NCBI GenBank assembly: GCA_032158125.1
Contig: JASKOT010000009.1
Location: 1 to 64,000 of the forward strand
Length of the DNA: 64,000 bases
From: Papiliotrema nemorosa
Taxonomy: Eukaryota > Basidiomycota > Tremellomycetes > Tremellales > Rhynchogastremaceae
Reading direction: 5' to 3'
Shown one piece after another: positions 44,457 to 57,041 of this stretch (positions are counted from its first letter, which is position 1; each line of letters begins with the position of its first letter). Under the pieces are notes generated by a model. That model saw only the letters and a program-made list of their open reading frames with translations, had not been told where the DNA came from and searched no databases. The position numbers were made by a program, and so were the translations under genes.

Positions 44457-46307
44457 ATGGAACCTACCATCGAGCAAAAACCGATGACTGCCCACCATGA
44501 GACCGACAACAAGCTTGGTGAGGAGGAGGAGGTCGTCACTCGAGAGTTCGACCCCGCTTTTGTGAAGAAGACTATGCGAAAAGTATGTGGAAGTCTTTCA
44601 GGGCCTTCCAGGGGATGTTGAAATGCTGACCATGTGCAGCTTGACTTTACCTTGCTTCCGATTCTGACGATCGTCTACTGTTGTTCATCTTTGGACAAGT
44701 CTAATTTGGGTAACGCCAAGACTTTGGGTATGATCAAAGACATTGGGGGAGACCCGTCCGGGGATCGTTATGCCCTGCTCAATGCCTTCTACTTTATCAG
44801 TTATGCTCCTTTTAGTAAGCAATGATCACACAAGTCCGACGTGGTCGTACTGATCTCCTCAGTGGTACCGCTTGCGCTTTTGGGTAAACGAACTCGAATG
44901 TCATGGGTCTTGTCAATCTGTGCAATCTGCTGGGGTATCGCCGCCACTTCGTTCGCGGCGGTCAACAACTTCCCTGGAGCCTTCGCCTGTCGATTCCTTA
45001 TTGGTCTTGGTGAAGCAGGTTTCAGTCCTCTGATTCAAGTATACTTGTCCCGATTCTACACTCGACAGCGATTGGGTGTCCGAGTGGCATTCTGGCTCGC
45101 CATGGCGCCCATGGGGTAAGCCTTAAATCCCGCTGGCCAAGTCTCGGCTGACTTTTCAAGTGGTTTCATCAACGGCATCGTCGCTTACGGAGTCTCCTTT
45201 ATCCACAGTCGACATCTCGAGTCATGGCGGATCCTGTTCCTCATCGAAGGTGGTGCGACAATACTGATCGGAGTCGTCGCGTTCCTCATGCTCCCCGAGG
45301 ACATTCCTCGATGCCGATGGCTGACTGAGGAGCAGAAAGAATACCGTAAGCGGTTGCGTTTAGTGCCATCGACTACCGCTAAGTCATGTAGTGATGTATG
45401 AGCGATACATCTCGATGGCCCCAGAATCAAACGAAATCAACTGGAAACACGCCCGAGGAGCTTTGTACAGATGGGCTCAAGTCTTGCGTGAGTTTGCATC
45501 TTCGTCGATGACAGGAACATGCTCACGTTTGCAGCCATGTTGATGAACATGTGTCAACAGATCACAGGAGCTGCACTTTCAGCCTTCTTGCCCACCTTCA
45601 CCAAGGAAAACGGATTTGAAGGGGCCAATGCTCAGATTGCTACTCTTGCTCCTTACGGAGCTGCTGTCATTGTAAGCAGCCTCTTGTTACCAGGCGAGAC
45701 TCACCACGTAGTCTATGATCGCCGCCTCAAAGTACTCTGATAGGATTCAGAACCGAGGTTGGCCCACTCAGTTCGGATGGGCCATTATGGTAGTTGCTTT
45801 CGCAATCTATTCGGGATGCGACCACACCAATCACCCAGCTCGAATCGTAGCTTTGATTCTTGCCGAGGCTGGTCACTACAGTATGTTTTCCATATTCTAG
45901 TCGGCGAGAAGTAACCTCATAGTTTGCACGCCTCTGATCGTCACATGGGCTGCGAACAACGCTGGTTCTGAATCGCGAAGAGCCGTTGCAGTGCCCATGG
46001 CTGTCTCTCTAGCTCAAGCTGTTGCGTGAGGAACGGTTTCCTAAGTTTGGGTACCAAAACTGATCGAGACAGTGCCGGTTCCGGTTACCTTTTCCCGGCT
46101 AGGCAATCGCCCAAATATACCATGGGATCGGCAGTGTGCTTGTCATTGTCGGCAGGTGGAGCGATTTTCACTGGTATTTACCAAGTCTTGATCAGAATCG
46201 AGAATCGAAAAAGAGATAAGAAGGAGGGTGGACGTCCCGCTCCAGGTTTCCGACCAGACACAAACATCTATGCGGACGACGCTCCCGGGTTCCGATACAT
46301 GCCTTAA
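44457..46307 (+). CDS. MFS anion:cation symporter (DAL5/allantoate permease type)
   Basis: The product is a 12-helix membrane transporter for organic anions. It begins MEPTIEQKPMTAHHETDNKL, then EEEEVVTREFDPAFVKKTMRK. The first helices read LDFTLLPILTIVYCCSSLDKSNLGNAKTLG (the L-x-D-K/R-x-N-x-G/A-N signature of this family). Later parts include CRFLIGLGEAGFSPLIQVYLSRFY, LPEDIPRCRWLTEEQKEY in the central loop and a C-terminal tail KKEGGRPAPGFRPDTNIYADDAPGFRYMP, typical of the group. Several short introns are present. Substrates in the family are allantoate, nicotinate, pantothenate and sugar acids; proximity to the aldolase and lactonase favours a sugar acid or carboxylate. Confidence 0.85.
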
Positions 46308-46848
46308 AAAGCTTCTGTTGTACACCCTTGGTTTTGCGTGTATCGGAGAATGACAAGTTATCGAGCTAAGGAGAAAAGTCTCAACGTTAGCTACATGATC
46401 GCCGTGGCGAGAAGGGTGAGAAGGGGGAAGTACTGTAATCAGAAGATGTACCGGGTAGGCCTAGTCGAATCAAATTCTGTCACACATGCCCGAAACGCTG
46501 AGAGGTGCCCAAGAGTAAAAGTCCTTTGCCAAAAGCATGCTCTAGCTCTCAAGGCATTTAGGTACCCTGACATGTGTTTCCCCCTCCGTAATCTCTCAAT
46601 TACCTTCCTGTGTTACAGTGGCGTAGATTGTTGTGCCCTTCCCGTGGATCGCTTTGAGGTTCCCGGAAGACAGGTCTGATTAACAAGATCGATTCGAACG
46701 TCTAGATAAGTTTGCAGAAGGTTGCGAGATCCTCATGCATCTCGTGTCGGCAAACTACAAAGCAACTCCCCTGAACTTAATGACCACTCGCCCTCCGAGA
46801 TGACTGGCCCGCGCGACAGAATGGGTCCCGAGTACCATGAAAATTTAT
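46308..46848. other. Convergent 3' spacer
   Basis: It lies between the ends of the two membrane-transporter genes. Short frames exist but none is recognisable. Confidence 0.5.
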
Positions 46849-48620
46849 CTACAACGCTTGCACTCTGGTCGAGAGTCCGTTTTTGCTCTTGTCCTCTGCC
46901 TCGAGCGTATCAACAGGATTCTCAGTACCGGCCGCCTTCTCCTCGTACGATGATGGCAAGCCCAATCGTTCCGCGTCGGAAAGAGGAACGATGACCGTGT
47001 CTTCAACGCCGTACAGAGTGTCGGTGACAAAGTATTTCACACCGACCCAGCAAGCGATGATCGAAAGGATGGTCAAAATCATGTATGGGATGGCCTCGTT
47101 GAGGAATTTGGGTTTTCGAGTTTCGATACCGAAGGCAACGGCCATTCCTGCTTGAGGCATAGAGTGTAGGATACCGGCGTATCGAGCTTGTTTGGCGGGG
47201 TCATTACTGGCAATGGCGTTCATGTAGTAAACGACGTTTCGCAAGGAAGTCGCCATAAGTCCCATTGCCATGTACACCTGAGGGAGGTCAGCTATGCAAC
47301 CGAAAGAGTCTGAGTGACTTACACCGAAAGCCTTGCCCCATCGGCTGCCCATTGTCCAATCGAGCGCAGGTCCAGCGACGGCCCGATTGGGGCTGGACCA
47401 AGCCAAATAGCCAATCCACGCCCCGTAGCCAGCGATGTTGATGAGCATGACATAGTATACCATTAAGAAACACCTGTTTCGTCGTCCTTTGATCCAAGGG
47501 TTGGCGGCGCAGAAGAACACCAAGAAACCGCCGATGATCTGGAAAAAGTAGAAACACATGGCGTTCAACCCTCGTGCTCGAAGACCGAAAGTGTATCCAT
47601 TCCATGACCCAAGAGGAGGGATCCAAAGATCAAAAGTGAATCCCGCAAAGACGAAGCACATGACACGAGGGTTCTTGAGGGCTTCAATCATACCCTTGAC
47701 CTCTTCTTTCGGTGATGGTCGGGGGAATGTCGAGAGATGTGTGCCGTCATTTCGGACTACAGTCTTTGGGTCGACAATAAGAAGCAGAGCCATGAGACCA
47801 GCAAGAAGGTGGATAGCAATGAAAGCGCCATACACTCCTCCAGTGACACCTCCAGCGGCCTTTTTGTGATAATTGGCACCGAATGCAATCGCAGATGCCT
47901 GGAGATCAGCCTGGACCTTGGTACTATGCTTGGTTGAAACGCACCAAGACCGATCCCGAAGCTTGACAAATGAGCTGGAACTGGATGTACCAGGCTTTCT
48001 TTCTCTCATCTCCGTATGCCTGAGAGATGTATGCGCAGGAGGTCCAAAGGAAACTTGAGGTCAGAAAGGCTCTTCACCGAGACCTGCTTGACCTACGCAG
48101 CCGTCACACCGAGGTAAGCACCGGTGAAAAGAGGATATCCAGGCTTGTTGTAGACGTCAATGTACCAAAGACCAGACACGTAGACCTTAGAGGTCAGGCC
48201 ATGTCTGCGGTCCATGGGATGTGAAACTTACGGCGTAACCAGTTGTTCCGAAAGCCATGCAGAGTTTTGGACCGAAGAAGTTGATCAAAGGACCAGCACA
48301 GATGGACACGACTTGCGGTTCAGTATGTGCGCGAGTGAGATCAAGCGAGATATTTACCAGTGAAAATTGAATACAAGATCACGTTGACTTTGCTGTTCAC
48401 CACGGTCGAAGCAGTCTTTCCCGCACCGGCACCAAGTTGGGTCTGACATAAGCGATCACACCCTCCAAGTAGCATGGTGACACACGATACCGAGGTAGAT
48501 ACCAGGAGTCAAGGCCAAGATGATACTCGCGATGACATTTTGTGCGATCGGCGAACGAAGTCGCCAAGATGATAATTGCTTGCGTTCGGCCGCAACACCG
48601 GAACTGTCTACCTCAGACAT
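46849..48620 (-). CDS. UNC93-like major facilitator membrane protein (second copy)
   Basis: The spliced product starts MSEVDSSGVAAERKQLSSWR and reads LRSPIAQNVIASIILALTPG into helix 1. The middle has GGVYGAFIAIHLLAGLMALLLIVDPKTVVRNDGTHL, then FAGFTFDLWIPPLGSWNGYTFGLRARGLN and YYMNAIASNDPAKQARYAGI in the C-terminal half; the tail is acidic and ends STRVQAL. The layout is that of fungal UNC93-like MFS proteins of unknown substrate. Several introns are needed in the first 700 bp. It diverges from the amidase gene and converges on the DAL5-type transporter, so it may belong to either neighbouring block. Confidence 0.75.
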
Positions 48621-48704
48621 GATGTACAGAGTGATAGTAATTGAATGAAAGGTGGGTGGATTGACTCAGACGAGCTGATACATGCAAGCATACCGCATGG
48701 TCCG

Positions 48705-48712
48705 TTTATATA
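48705..48712 (-). promoter_or_regulatory. TATA box of the second UNC93-like gene
   Basis: On the minus strand TATATAAA lies 85-92 bp upstream of the ATG at 48620. Confidence 0.55.
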
Positions 48713-48835
48713 CCTCAAGCGAGGCGCATATGCCTATCTTGAAATGAGATAGGGAGACGCATGAGCGTCGCATACAGCTTCCAGCACGGCTTTCCTCCTT
48801 CACCCAGAGTCAGACAATACGCGCTTTCAATGACC

Positions 48836-48848
48836 CCGGAGCGTCCGG
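48836..48848. promoter_or_regulatory. Inverted repeat CCGGA-GCG-TCCGG
   Basis: Perfect 5-bp arms around GCG give CGG-N5-CCG half-sites, a possible zinc-cluster operator in the divergent promoter. Short and therefore tentative. Confidence 0.35.
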
Positions 48849-49385
48849 TGTAGTCATTTATGGCCTTCGGGAGGAACCAAGGATTGACTCCAAAGTTTGC
48901 GAAGATAGATGAAAAGGGGGCGACGCTCGAGGGGACAGAGTCCGATACTGTCCACGGTGGTTTTCCCGATAGCGTGAAAGCCAAATTCCGGTTTTATGCG
49001 CTCGGTCCGATGGAACAATATCGAATGCTTGATCGAGATTGGCCAGGACGCCCTGAAACAGGCGACAGGGATGACATGCTCTGGTGAGACCCGGTGAAGC
49101 TTGCGATAAGCTCTTGCGCTTCTTTGCGACTTTGCGTCCAAGCCGCCAATAAGAAGGTGGAGGTGGCGCTATGTAAGCGCAGTCTAGCTAGCGGGTGGTG
49201 TTTGTCGCCCGCCGTGCGCTTGAGGAGTAACATGGTATCTGCTCCTTTCCTGCTGCTACATTGTAGGGTGAGAATGCCCTTATCTGCATGTTCACCCAGA
49301 GCCAGCTCACTCGACATCCGTCCGCAACGCCTCACCATAAGTTCATCTTCCACATTTCCTGACTCACACTCGTTTCTACACCAAA

Positions 49386-51291
49386 ATGACACTCGAAGCC
49401 GTTCCCGCCTGGCAAGTAGCAGCTGAACAGTTCAAGGCCGAGCTCTACGCGAAGTGCCCTCCTCAATGGTTGTTACCCAAAATCGCCTCGTTACCCGCCA
49501 ACACCTCTACCTTGCCTTCGACATGCGGGTTGCTGACCGCGAAGGAAGTCGAGATCACCAAACAAAGCGCCTACACAATTCATGACTGGGTCGTATCCAA
49601 GAAGTACACTGCGGTGGAAGTGACAATCGCCTTTGCGAAAGCCGCAGCGGTGGTCCACCAGACGACCAATTGTCTCATGGACTTCTCTCTTGAAGCAGCG
49701 CTGAAGAGGGCACAATGGCTGGATGAGGAGCTCGCAAGAACGGGGAAGCCTGTCGGACCTTTGCATGGAGTGCCAATTTCGGTCAAAGGTGAGTCCAACC
49801 GCAAGCTAAGGCTGACATCGCAGGACATGTCGGGACAGACGGGACCATAACCTATGTCGGCTTTCTTTCCTCGTGTTGCATCATGCCAGATGCAATTCTG
49901 GTCGGTATATTGCGACAGGCCGGTGCGAGTGAGTCAAAACTTGATATATCGGCACATCAGCTGATTCTTAGTCTTCATTGCCCGAACGACAGTACCTCAA
50001 GCTGTGATGCACCTCGAGACTGATAGCTTCCTCGGTCCCACCGTCAACCCATACAACCGCAATCTCACAGCTGGCGGCAGTTCTGGAGGCGAAGGTGCCT
50101 TGATCGGTGGGGGTGGTAGCATTTTGGGGTAAGTCATTCATCTTTTCGGCAGGCAGAAGACTGATATCCAGTATCGGTTCGGATATTGGAGGATCGATCC
50201 GAAATCCTGCCGCCTTGCAGGGGATCTACGGCTTTAAGCCGACGGTCGGGAGACTCCCAAGAGGTGGAGGAGGCATGGTGAGTCGACGAGGAGGAAGAAT
50301 TTGCTGATGCCCAGTCTATTTATGGAGGACAGGACTCAATTGTTGGAACTACAGGACCGATGGCTCGTCACGCAGAAGACATGTCTCTGTTTATGCGTGT
50401 AGTTCTTGCCGCGCAGCCATGGAAACTCAGCGCGGTATGCCTGAACATGCCTTGGAGAGAAGACGAAGTGGCCTTCAAGGGTCGAGGCAATCGACCTAGA
50501 ATAGGGGTTATGAGAGACGACGGTGTAGTCAGACCTCAACCACCGATGAGGCGAGCCATGGACTTTGCAGTGGAGAAGCTGAAAGCCGCTGGGTTTGAGC
50601 TGGTCGAGTACAAGCCATACCGATCGGCCGACTCTTGGAAGACCATCGTAAGCTCGACGTCTTGCTGACGGACCTGATTGCTGAATTTAGGCCCCACTAT
50701 ACATGACAGACGGAGGAAAGCGCTGTCTCGACCTTGCTGCTCAGACCGGCGAGCCAATTTTGCCGTTGACCGAATGGATCATGTCTGCCTCCCCTGCTGT
50801 TTCCGCGTACGAGTTGATGGACGTGAGCTCCTTTTGCTGAAGTTGAGTGGACATGCCCTGACTCTAGCTCAACTACGCTCGTGATGCCTTCCGCCACGAT
50901 TACCTGAGGTACTTTGAATCATGCAATGTGGATATTGTGCTTTGTCCACCGGGTCCTGGACCAGCGCCAAAGCTCGAGACATCGAAGTACTGGACATATA
51001 CATCTCTTTGGAACTTGTTGGATTACCCTGCAGGTGTCTTTCCAACCGGTTTGGCAGTGGAAAGTACCGATCTTCCCGATGAGCCATACGAGTTCTGGAG
51101 CGCAGATGACAAACAAGTCTGGAGCGACTGTGAGATCCATCTATCGCTATCAGAACCATGCTGACGGTGCAGATGATTCACCCGAGTCATTTGCAGATGC
51201 CCCCCTCTCATTGCAGATCGCTGGGCCACGATGGGAAGATGAGAAGGTGCTCAAGGCCATTGAGATCGTATCCAAAGTTGTCTTAGAATGA
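49386..51291 (+). CDS. Amidase (amidase-signature family, acetamidase-like)
   Basis: The enzyme hydrolyses an amide to acid and ammonia. The start is [20 protein letters not shown]. The Ser-cisSer-Lys triad is visible: [12 protein letters not shown] (Lys), [23 protein letters not shown] (cis-Ser) and [24 protein letters not shown] (nucleophile Ser). Further parts are [21 protein letters not shown] and [14 protein letters not shown], then [13 protein letters not shown] near the end. About seven short introns are removed. The layout is that of fungal acetamidase-like enzymes of about 550 residues with no signal peptide. It precedes a class III aminotransferase on the same strand, suggesting it releases an amino acid or ammonia for that pathway. 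Confidence 0.85.
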
Positions 51292-51873
51292 TAAGAGTGT
51301 CCCGCTCGTACGAGTGATACTGAAATGCATGTTGTACTAGCATTCACCGATGGGGAAAGTGAGGCAAAGCATCAAGACCTCGTTTCGAAGCGTGAAGCGT
51401 GCCCAGAAAAGGCTTATTGCCTCGTAGCTGCGTCGCGACCTGACGCTTCCTTCACCTGGAAATGTCGCCCTGTGACTCTCTACCTGGATGTCATGGCAGA
51501 TTTGGCTCCTATCTAGAAGCGCGGCCTAGCTACCACCTGCAAACATTGTCTCACGGAGCAAAGTCTCTAGGAAGCCGCGAGTAACGTAAGCTCGTATCAT
51601 TAGAGTACGAGTCTTATCGGGGCGACCGTAGCGAGTGAGATACGCACGAACCGGAAGTGCCGGGATTGCTCAACGACATCCCTTCGGCCATGTGGGGTCC
51701 TTCCCAGCCATCTCCTCGTATTCTGGTGCGTCCGGGAGCATCCTGATTTGGCATAGCTCTTGTACTGCGGAGTATGCCAATCCATATACATAAGGGACTT
51801 TCCGCGGGTCGGATCTCTCCCCGTATCTTGCCCACCCAAGTCCCCTCCCTTCTTCACCCTACCATCTACCATC
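51292..51873. other. Promoter region of the aminotransferase
   Basis: About 580 bp with no recognised gene. An ATATACATAAGG stretch near 51784, about 85 bp before the ATG, may be the TATA element. Confidence 0.45.
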
Positions 51874-53450
51874 ATGCCCACAGCTGTTCCCGTCAACAAT
51901 GTCAGCGATGTCCCTCTGGGCATTGCCAAACCTCTCAAGGCCATTGACCCTCGATCCCGAAAGATGCTCTATCGGTCCGTCTAAGCTTCTTATCGCGAGA
52001 AACCTTCGCTGACCCCTCAGAGCGAAGGGAGTTCCTCCCACCGCTGTCAGCGCAGAGGGCATCTACATCGACATGGCCGACGGCAGTCGAGTCATTGATG
52101 CGTTCGGCGGTGCGGCAGTAGCCATCCTCGGATCAGGTAACGAGACTGTCATCTCTGCGATTGAAAGAGAACAACGACAATCTGGATTCACCTATGGATG
52201 TTTCATGACTCACACTGCTGGAGAGGCGTTGGCCGAATATCTTGTCGACTATTCCAAAGGTGACTTTGCCGGATGCAACTTTATCGCTGGTGGTTCCGAG
52301 GCCGCCGAGTCTGCGCTGAAGACTGCTCGACAATACTGGTGGGAGAAGGGACAAAAGCAACGAACCAAGTTTATCGGTCGACACATGTCGTATCACGGAA
52401 ACACTATTGGAGCTCTTTCGGTGGCTTATCACCCTGCCAAGCGAGCCCCTTTCGCTTCGTTTGTCAAGGAGGATGTGTTCCACTATGTCTCCCCGGCCCA
52501 CTACTTGCATTACGGCAAGGAGGGTGAGACCGAGGAAGAGTATGCGACTCGACTGGCGGATGAGCTCGAGGCCAAGATCGTCGAGCTGGGTCCCGATACA
52601 GTCGCTGCTTTCATGTTCGAGCCCATGGTCGCTTCATCCCAAGGAGCCACTCTACCACCCAAGACATACTTCCAGAAGGTCAGAGCAGTCTGCGACAAGT
52701 ACGACGTCCTGGTCATCTACGACGAAATGTGAGTGGTATCTTTCGTGGTTGATGTCGCTGATTGTTTAAGTATGTGCGGCATGTGGAGAACCGGTGACAT
52801 GTTTGCCTATCCTCGATTCGGCGAGGGAACCAAGCCAGACTTGTTAGTTGCTGCAAAGGGCTTGGGAGCAGGATACGTCCCCATCGGAGTCATGTTCGCC
52901 AACAAGAAGATTGTCGATGCCATCCATAATGGGTCGGGATTCTGGAACCATGGTTTCACGTACACTGCCTTTGGCTCGAGTTGCGCCGGAGCTTTGGCTG
53001 TCCAGAAATATTTGGTGGAGAACAACTTCCAAGAGAAGATTGCCAAGCTCGAGCAACAGCTCTACGCCCATCTGTGAGTCGAAGTCGAATCCTGAGACAC
53101 TTCGCTGAGCGGTCAGTAAGCGAGGTTTGCTGGACGACGGAGCTCTCGGGGGGTTCGTTCTCGACATCCGAGGAGCCGGTCTCCTCTGGGCCATCGAGAT
53201 TACATGCCCCAATCAGCCGTCTTTCGCTCCACGAATCGCTCACCGAATGCAAGCCAAAGCCTTGGAGAACGGTATCGTTACCCTTGGAATGCCCGCTTTG
53301 AGAATGGATGGGGACGGAGACTGCTTGATGCTCGCACCTCCGGCTACTTGTACCCAATCTGAGATGACCAAGATCTGCGAGCTGGCAGTCAAGACGGTAA
53401 AGGACATCCGAGAGGAGTTGGTGGCCGAGGGTCACTTGTCTTCGTTATAG
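51874..53450 (+). CDS. Class III PLP-dependent aminotransferase (omega-amino acid type)
   Basis: The enzyme transfers an amino group from an omega-amino acid or amine to an oxo acid using pyridoxal phosphate. It starts MPTAVPVNNVSDVPLG. Motifs are VIDAFGGAAVAILG, FIAGGSEAAESALKTARQYW (cofactor phosphate loop), GRHMSYHGNTIGALSVA, VAAFMFEPMVASSQGA, VLVIYDEIMCGMWRTG (cofactor Asp; an intron falls between E and M) and LLVAAKGLGAGYVPIGVMF (Schiff-base Lys). The second half ends with LMLAPPATCTQSEMTKICEL. Three introns are removed; length of about 455 residues is normal. With a semialdehyde dehydrogenase at 57-59 kb and an amidase upstream, a GABA/beta-alanine-like route is likely, though the substrate cannot be read from sequence. 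Confidence 0.9.
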
Positions 53451-53688
53451 AGGCTGTTGCAAGGCTTTCACTTCATATACATGTATACCTTTGTCTAGCA
53501 CAGTATCGCGCTCACTCGTGTGAGAGACTTGACTATGCGAAAGAGCTCCAAATACCGGAACGCCCCGATGGAATGCCCCAGATGGTCGAATGGGGCGAAG
53601 AGGTGTTGACTGTCGGATGTTGACAAATGCGATTTGCCCGTTTGACCATTTTTACCATATCGACGGATATCCTGTTCCCTCTTTCGCC

Positions 53689-56600
53689 ATGACTGCGGAC
53701 CAAGGAGGCTCATCGGAGGCAAGCAGTAGTCACCAGACACAGCCTCAGTTCCGTCCGAGATATCTTCGTGCTTGTGACAGGTGCCGGTGAGCGCTTCGTG
53801 ACCCATGCCGAGACTGCGCTGATAACCGTTTATAGAATCAAAAAGACCAAGGTATTTCCCTGCGCTTGCTTGAAACCTGCATTGCGGTATCACTGACCTT
53901 CTCAGTGCGATGATAAAGAACCATGCGGCAACTGCGTCAAGTGTGGGGCGGAGTGCACCTTCGAGATGTCGGTTAAGGCGTCGGGATCTCGTGAACACAC
54001 GGCGGATCCGCCTGTCAAGTTGGTGACCACAACCTCCGGTCACAAGCAGCGACTGACAATTTCAGAAAGCGCAAGTCAAGGATACACGAAGAGAAGGATG
54101 ATGCAAAGGGCAGCGGTACGAACAGGAGGAAGAGGGCGATTTCGCAAGCTCCAAGAGAATCAAACGGAGCAAAGAATGCTCGCCCACATCTCGAAACAAG
54201 GCCGTCAATCTCTGGAGAATCCAACTCGCATAGTGAGTGGGTGAACAACGTATAGAGGCTGGCTCATCATCCTAGTGGAGGACACGGGTCGTCAAAGCAC
54301 CCGTCTTGATCTGGCGTCTTCCACACATTTCTTCTCCGGCCGAGATGGTACGACCCGTATCATTGGACCAACATCCGGTATCGCCCTTCTGTGAGCCCAG
54401 CTATCCCTTCCCCTAAGCATTCTAATATTCTAGAGACGCGGCACGGCTCATCTCGGAGACTTCCAGGCACAAGACTTCAACACAGCCAGAGCAGGATTGG
54501 GCAATGATGAGCCGTTTGTTGGGACCTGACGAAGTCGTTGTTGGTTCACCTAGCGCACCGGATGGAGAGGACGACGAGTACTTTCCAGATAGGCAGGAGA
54601 AGAAGAAAGTGGCCGCTGGAGTGAACATCTTTGCCGAGATCACCTTGACCAGTGAGTCAACGCGTTGCAATCGTCTGCGCCAATTGACTATTTCAGTCCC
54701 GCTGGACCTGCTGGCCTCACTGGTCAACACTTTTGTGAGTTACGCGTTTTGGCTTACCAGTCCTTAGGGCATGACTCACAGCCCAGTTCGAACTGATACA
54801 CGCCAGCTGGCCCCTCGTTCACCCCCCGACATTCTTTTCCGATCTCTACCAATGGTCAGATCCCTCATGTGGACTGCTAGTAGTCGCCATGTGCATGCTG
54901 GCATCCCGCTACTCGACCGACATCAGAGTCTACGCCGATGCGGGTGAGTTCACTTCCAGCTTGAGCCGGTTTGTGTGGGCAGGACTTACGTTAAGGCGAC
55001 CCATGTACGGCGGGGAAACACCTCCAGGCGCTCTTTGACCGTCTCTCAAGGCTTGAGCAGGGTAATCACATGTACGAGATAATGGCGTACTTCTTCATTG
55101 CGCAGTACTACTGTACCGACAATGTTCCTCAGTCACAAGCATCAGTCTACTTTGGGATCGCTTTTGCGAAGAGTGTCGATTTTGGTCTGCACCGGTACGT
55201 GGTTTCGTGCTGTGTATATTGACAAATAGCTACGTGCCAGCGAATGTTCCCATGTCCGAGATCGACCGGGAAATCAGGAAAGTAAGTCGAACTTGTTAGT
55301 TCTCTCTTCTCCCACTTTGAGTCGCTGACTGTCAGAGGACGGGGTGGGCGATTTACTGGTATTGGCACATGGCTGCACTTACTATCTGAAGCTGATGGAT
55401 AGCTGGGATAAGCAAATCAGTGCTCTTTACGGCCGACACCCATTCAACCGTATCTTCCAGATCAACATCGATATGCCCCTCCCGTTCCCCGATCATAATC
55501 AGAGTTCGGAACTCCGCCCTCTCCTCCTGGACCGATGTTACGTAGAGATATATCAAGCTTTTATCTCGGCGTCGGCTCTTGTCGATTTCACGCTCAATCA
55601 TGTCTCGCCTCATTCCCAATTCCCTGATTCCAGATTTATGGATAGCTTGGTGACTAGGTGGAATCTGGACGGTTATGAGGATGGTCTGAGTGAAGCTGAA
55701 AAGATTTTGGACGAGTGGAAATTGTTGGTCACGGGTGTTGAAATGCGTATCGCTGACTGTCCAGGCAACTTCCTCCTTCACTAACCAAACGCGACATCAC
55801 CAGTCGGTTTGCATCCCCTCTACACTCTATTGCATCAGAACAAGTGGCTGGGACGGAGATGCTTGTGAAAATGTTGATATACGGAAGGAGACTCTTCTTG
55901 GCGACGGTTGCAGCTGCAGAAAACGAGAACGAACAGGAGGAGAAGGAAAGGCTGAAGTTGGGAAAGGCACTTCGACAACCGTTGATGCAAGTCGCCAAGG
56001 ATCTTGTTCAGTCAGGTATACAACTGGGCGCTACGGGGAAGCTGAAAGACACGGATATTCGTGAGTCAGCCCGTGAATCGTAACTCATCGGCCAGTTTTC
56101 GTGTATCGTGTGCTGGTAGCTGGCCGGCTATTGCTATCCTGTAGTTTCTGCGCCAAAGCAGAGGGCGATCTCAACGGGGCCAGCGAGTGTCGTAGAGCTG
56201 TACAGGCTGCTCTGATGCTTCTCGACCGTCTTGCAGAACTCCACCCTTACTCATTGGGTGCCGCCGAGACTCTCGAGGAGACATGTCGAAGTGAGCCTCC
56301 TTCTTCTGCTAGGCGTCAAGACTGATACGCCAGTATGCTCACTCAATTTCGAGCCGTCTTCCAGATCGCGAAAGGCCGAAACCTCGAATTATAGGCCGCT
56401 GTGGTATAGGCCATTGGGAAACAGACGCGCCATGGCTTCGCAGTCTCCTGTGGACAAGATCAATGTCTTAACACAAGCCGGTACGCCGCGCCCGACTGTC
56501 TCCGGGCAACAAGCATCGATACCCGCTGGTGCCCAGCCACACTCGTGAGTCTACCTTGATCTCGCACCCGCCAGGCACCCTTCGCTGACCGCAAGCATCT

Positions 56601-56782
56601 TGCCCACCGAGTCGGTTGATCCCGCTCCCGCCGACCCGCTCTCCAGTTTTCTGAATACTTCGCCTTGGGGCGAGATCCCGGATGGCATAGATCTAGGATG
56701 GCTCCTGCCAGCCGGACTAGGAGATCTCAACGGAAACACAAACGACTTCTTCGCCGGAGATCCATTTCAATTCAACCAATGA
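53689..56782 (+). CDS. Zn2Cys6 fungal transcription factor in the amino-acid block
   Basis: The product starts MTADQGGSSEASSSHQTQPQ. Splicing tiny exons gives LRACDRCR-IKKTK-CDDKEPCGNCVKCGAECTFE, the zinc cluster; the IKKTK piece is an exon of about 15 bases. A basic linker and a long variable region follow, then the regulatory homology region with the exons around 54.4-55.8 kb (LFELIHASWPLVHPPTFFSD type sequence; YWHMAALTI and LGRPFAINDRD-like helices). The C-terminus is Pro/Asp-rich (PADPLSSFLNTSPWGEIPDGIDLGWLLP), a plausible activation domain. It should be nuclear and is placed between the aminotransferase and the semialdehyde dehydrogenase, so it likely regulates them. Exact exon boundaries are uncertain. 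Confidence 0.75.
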
Positions 56783-57041
56783 TGATTGAGACATGCAATT
56801 GCATGCCCGCAACCTGTTCATCTTCAGCAACCTGGGCCGTATGACGGGTCAGGCTCAGTATGGCTCAGACGTGTGATCGGCAACGCGATACTCACCCGTG
56901 TGAACGTGAGCACCGTTCAGCGCAAGACGTACACTGGATCAGAAGATCGCAAAGATTATGCCAATATGCCAGTATGCCAGTAAATGCATCGAAGGAAGGA
57001 AGGAGATGTGTCACGTCGTATCCGAACACGACCCATGCCTT

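Larger units (their letters stand above)
48621..49385. other. Divergent promoter, UNC93-like gene and amidase
   Basis: About 765 bp separating divergent genes. It contains the TATA box at 48705-48712 and the inverted repeat at 48836-48848. Frames inside have no recognisable product. Confidence 0.5.
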
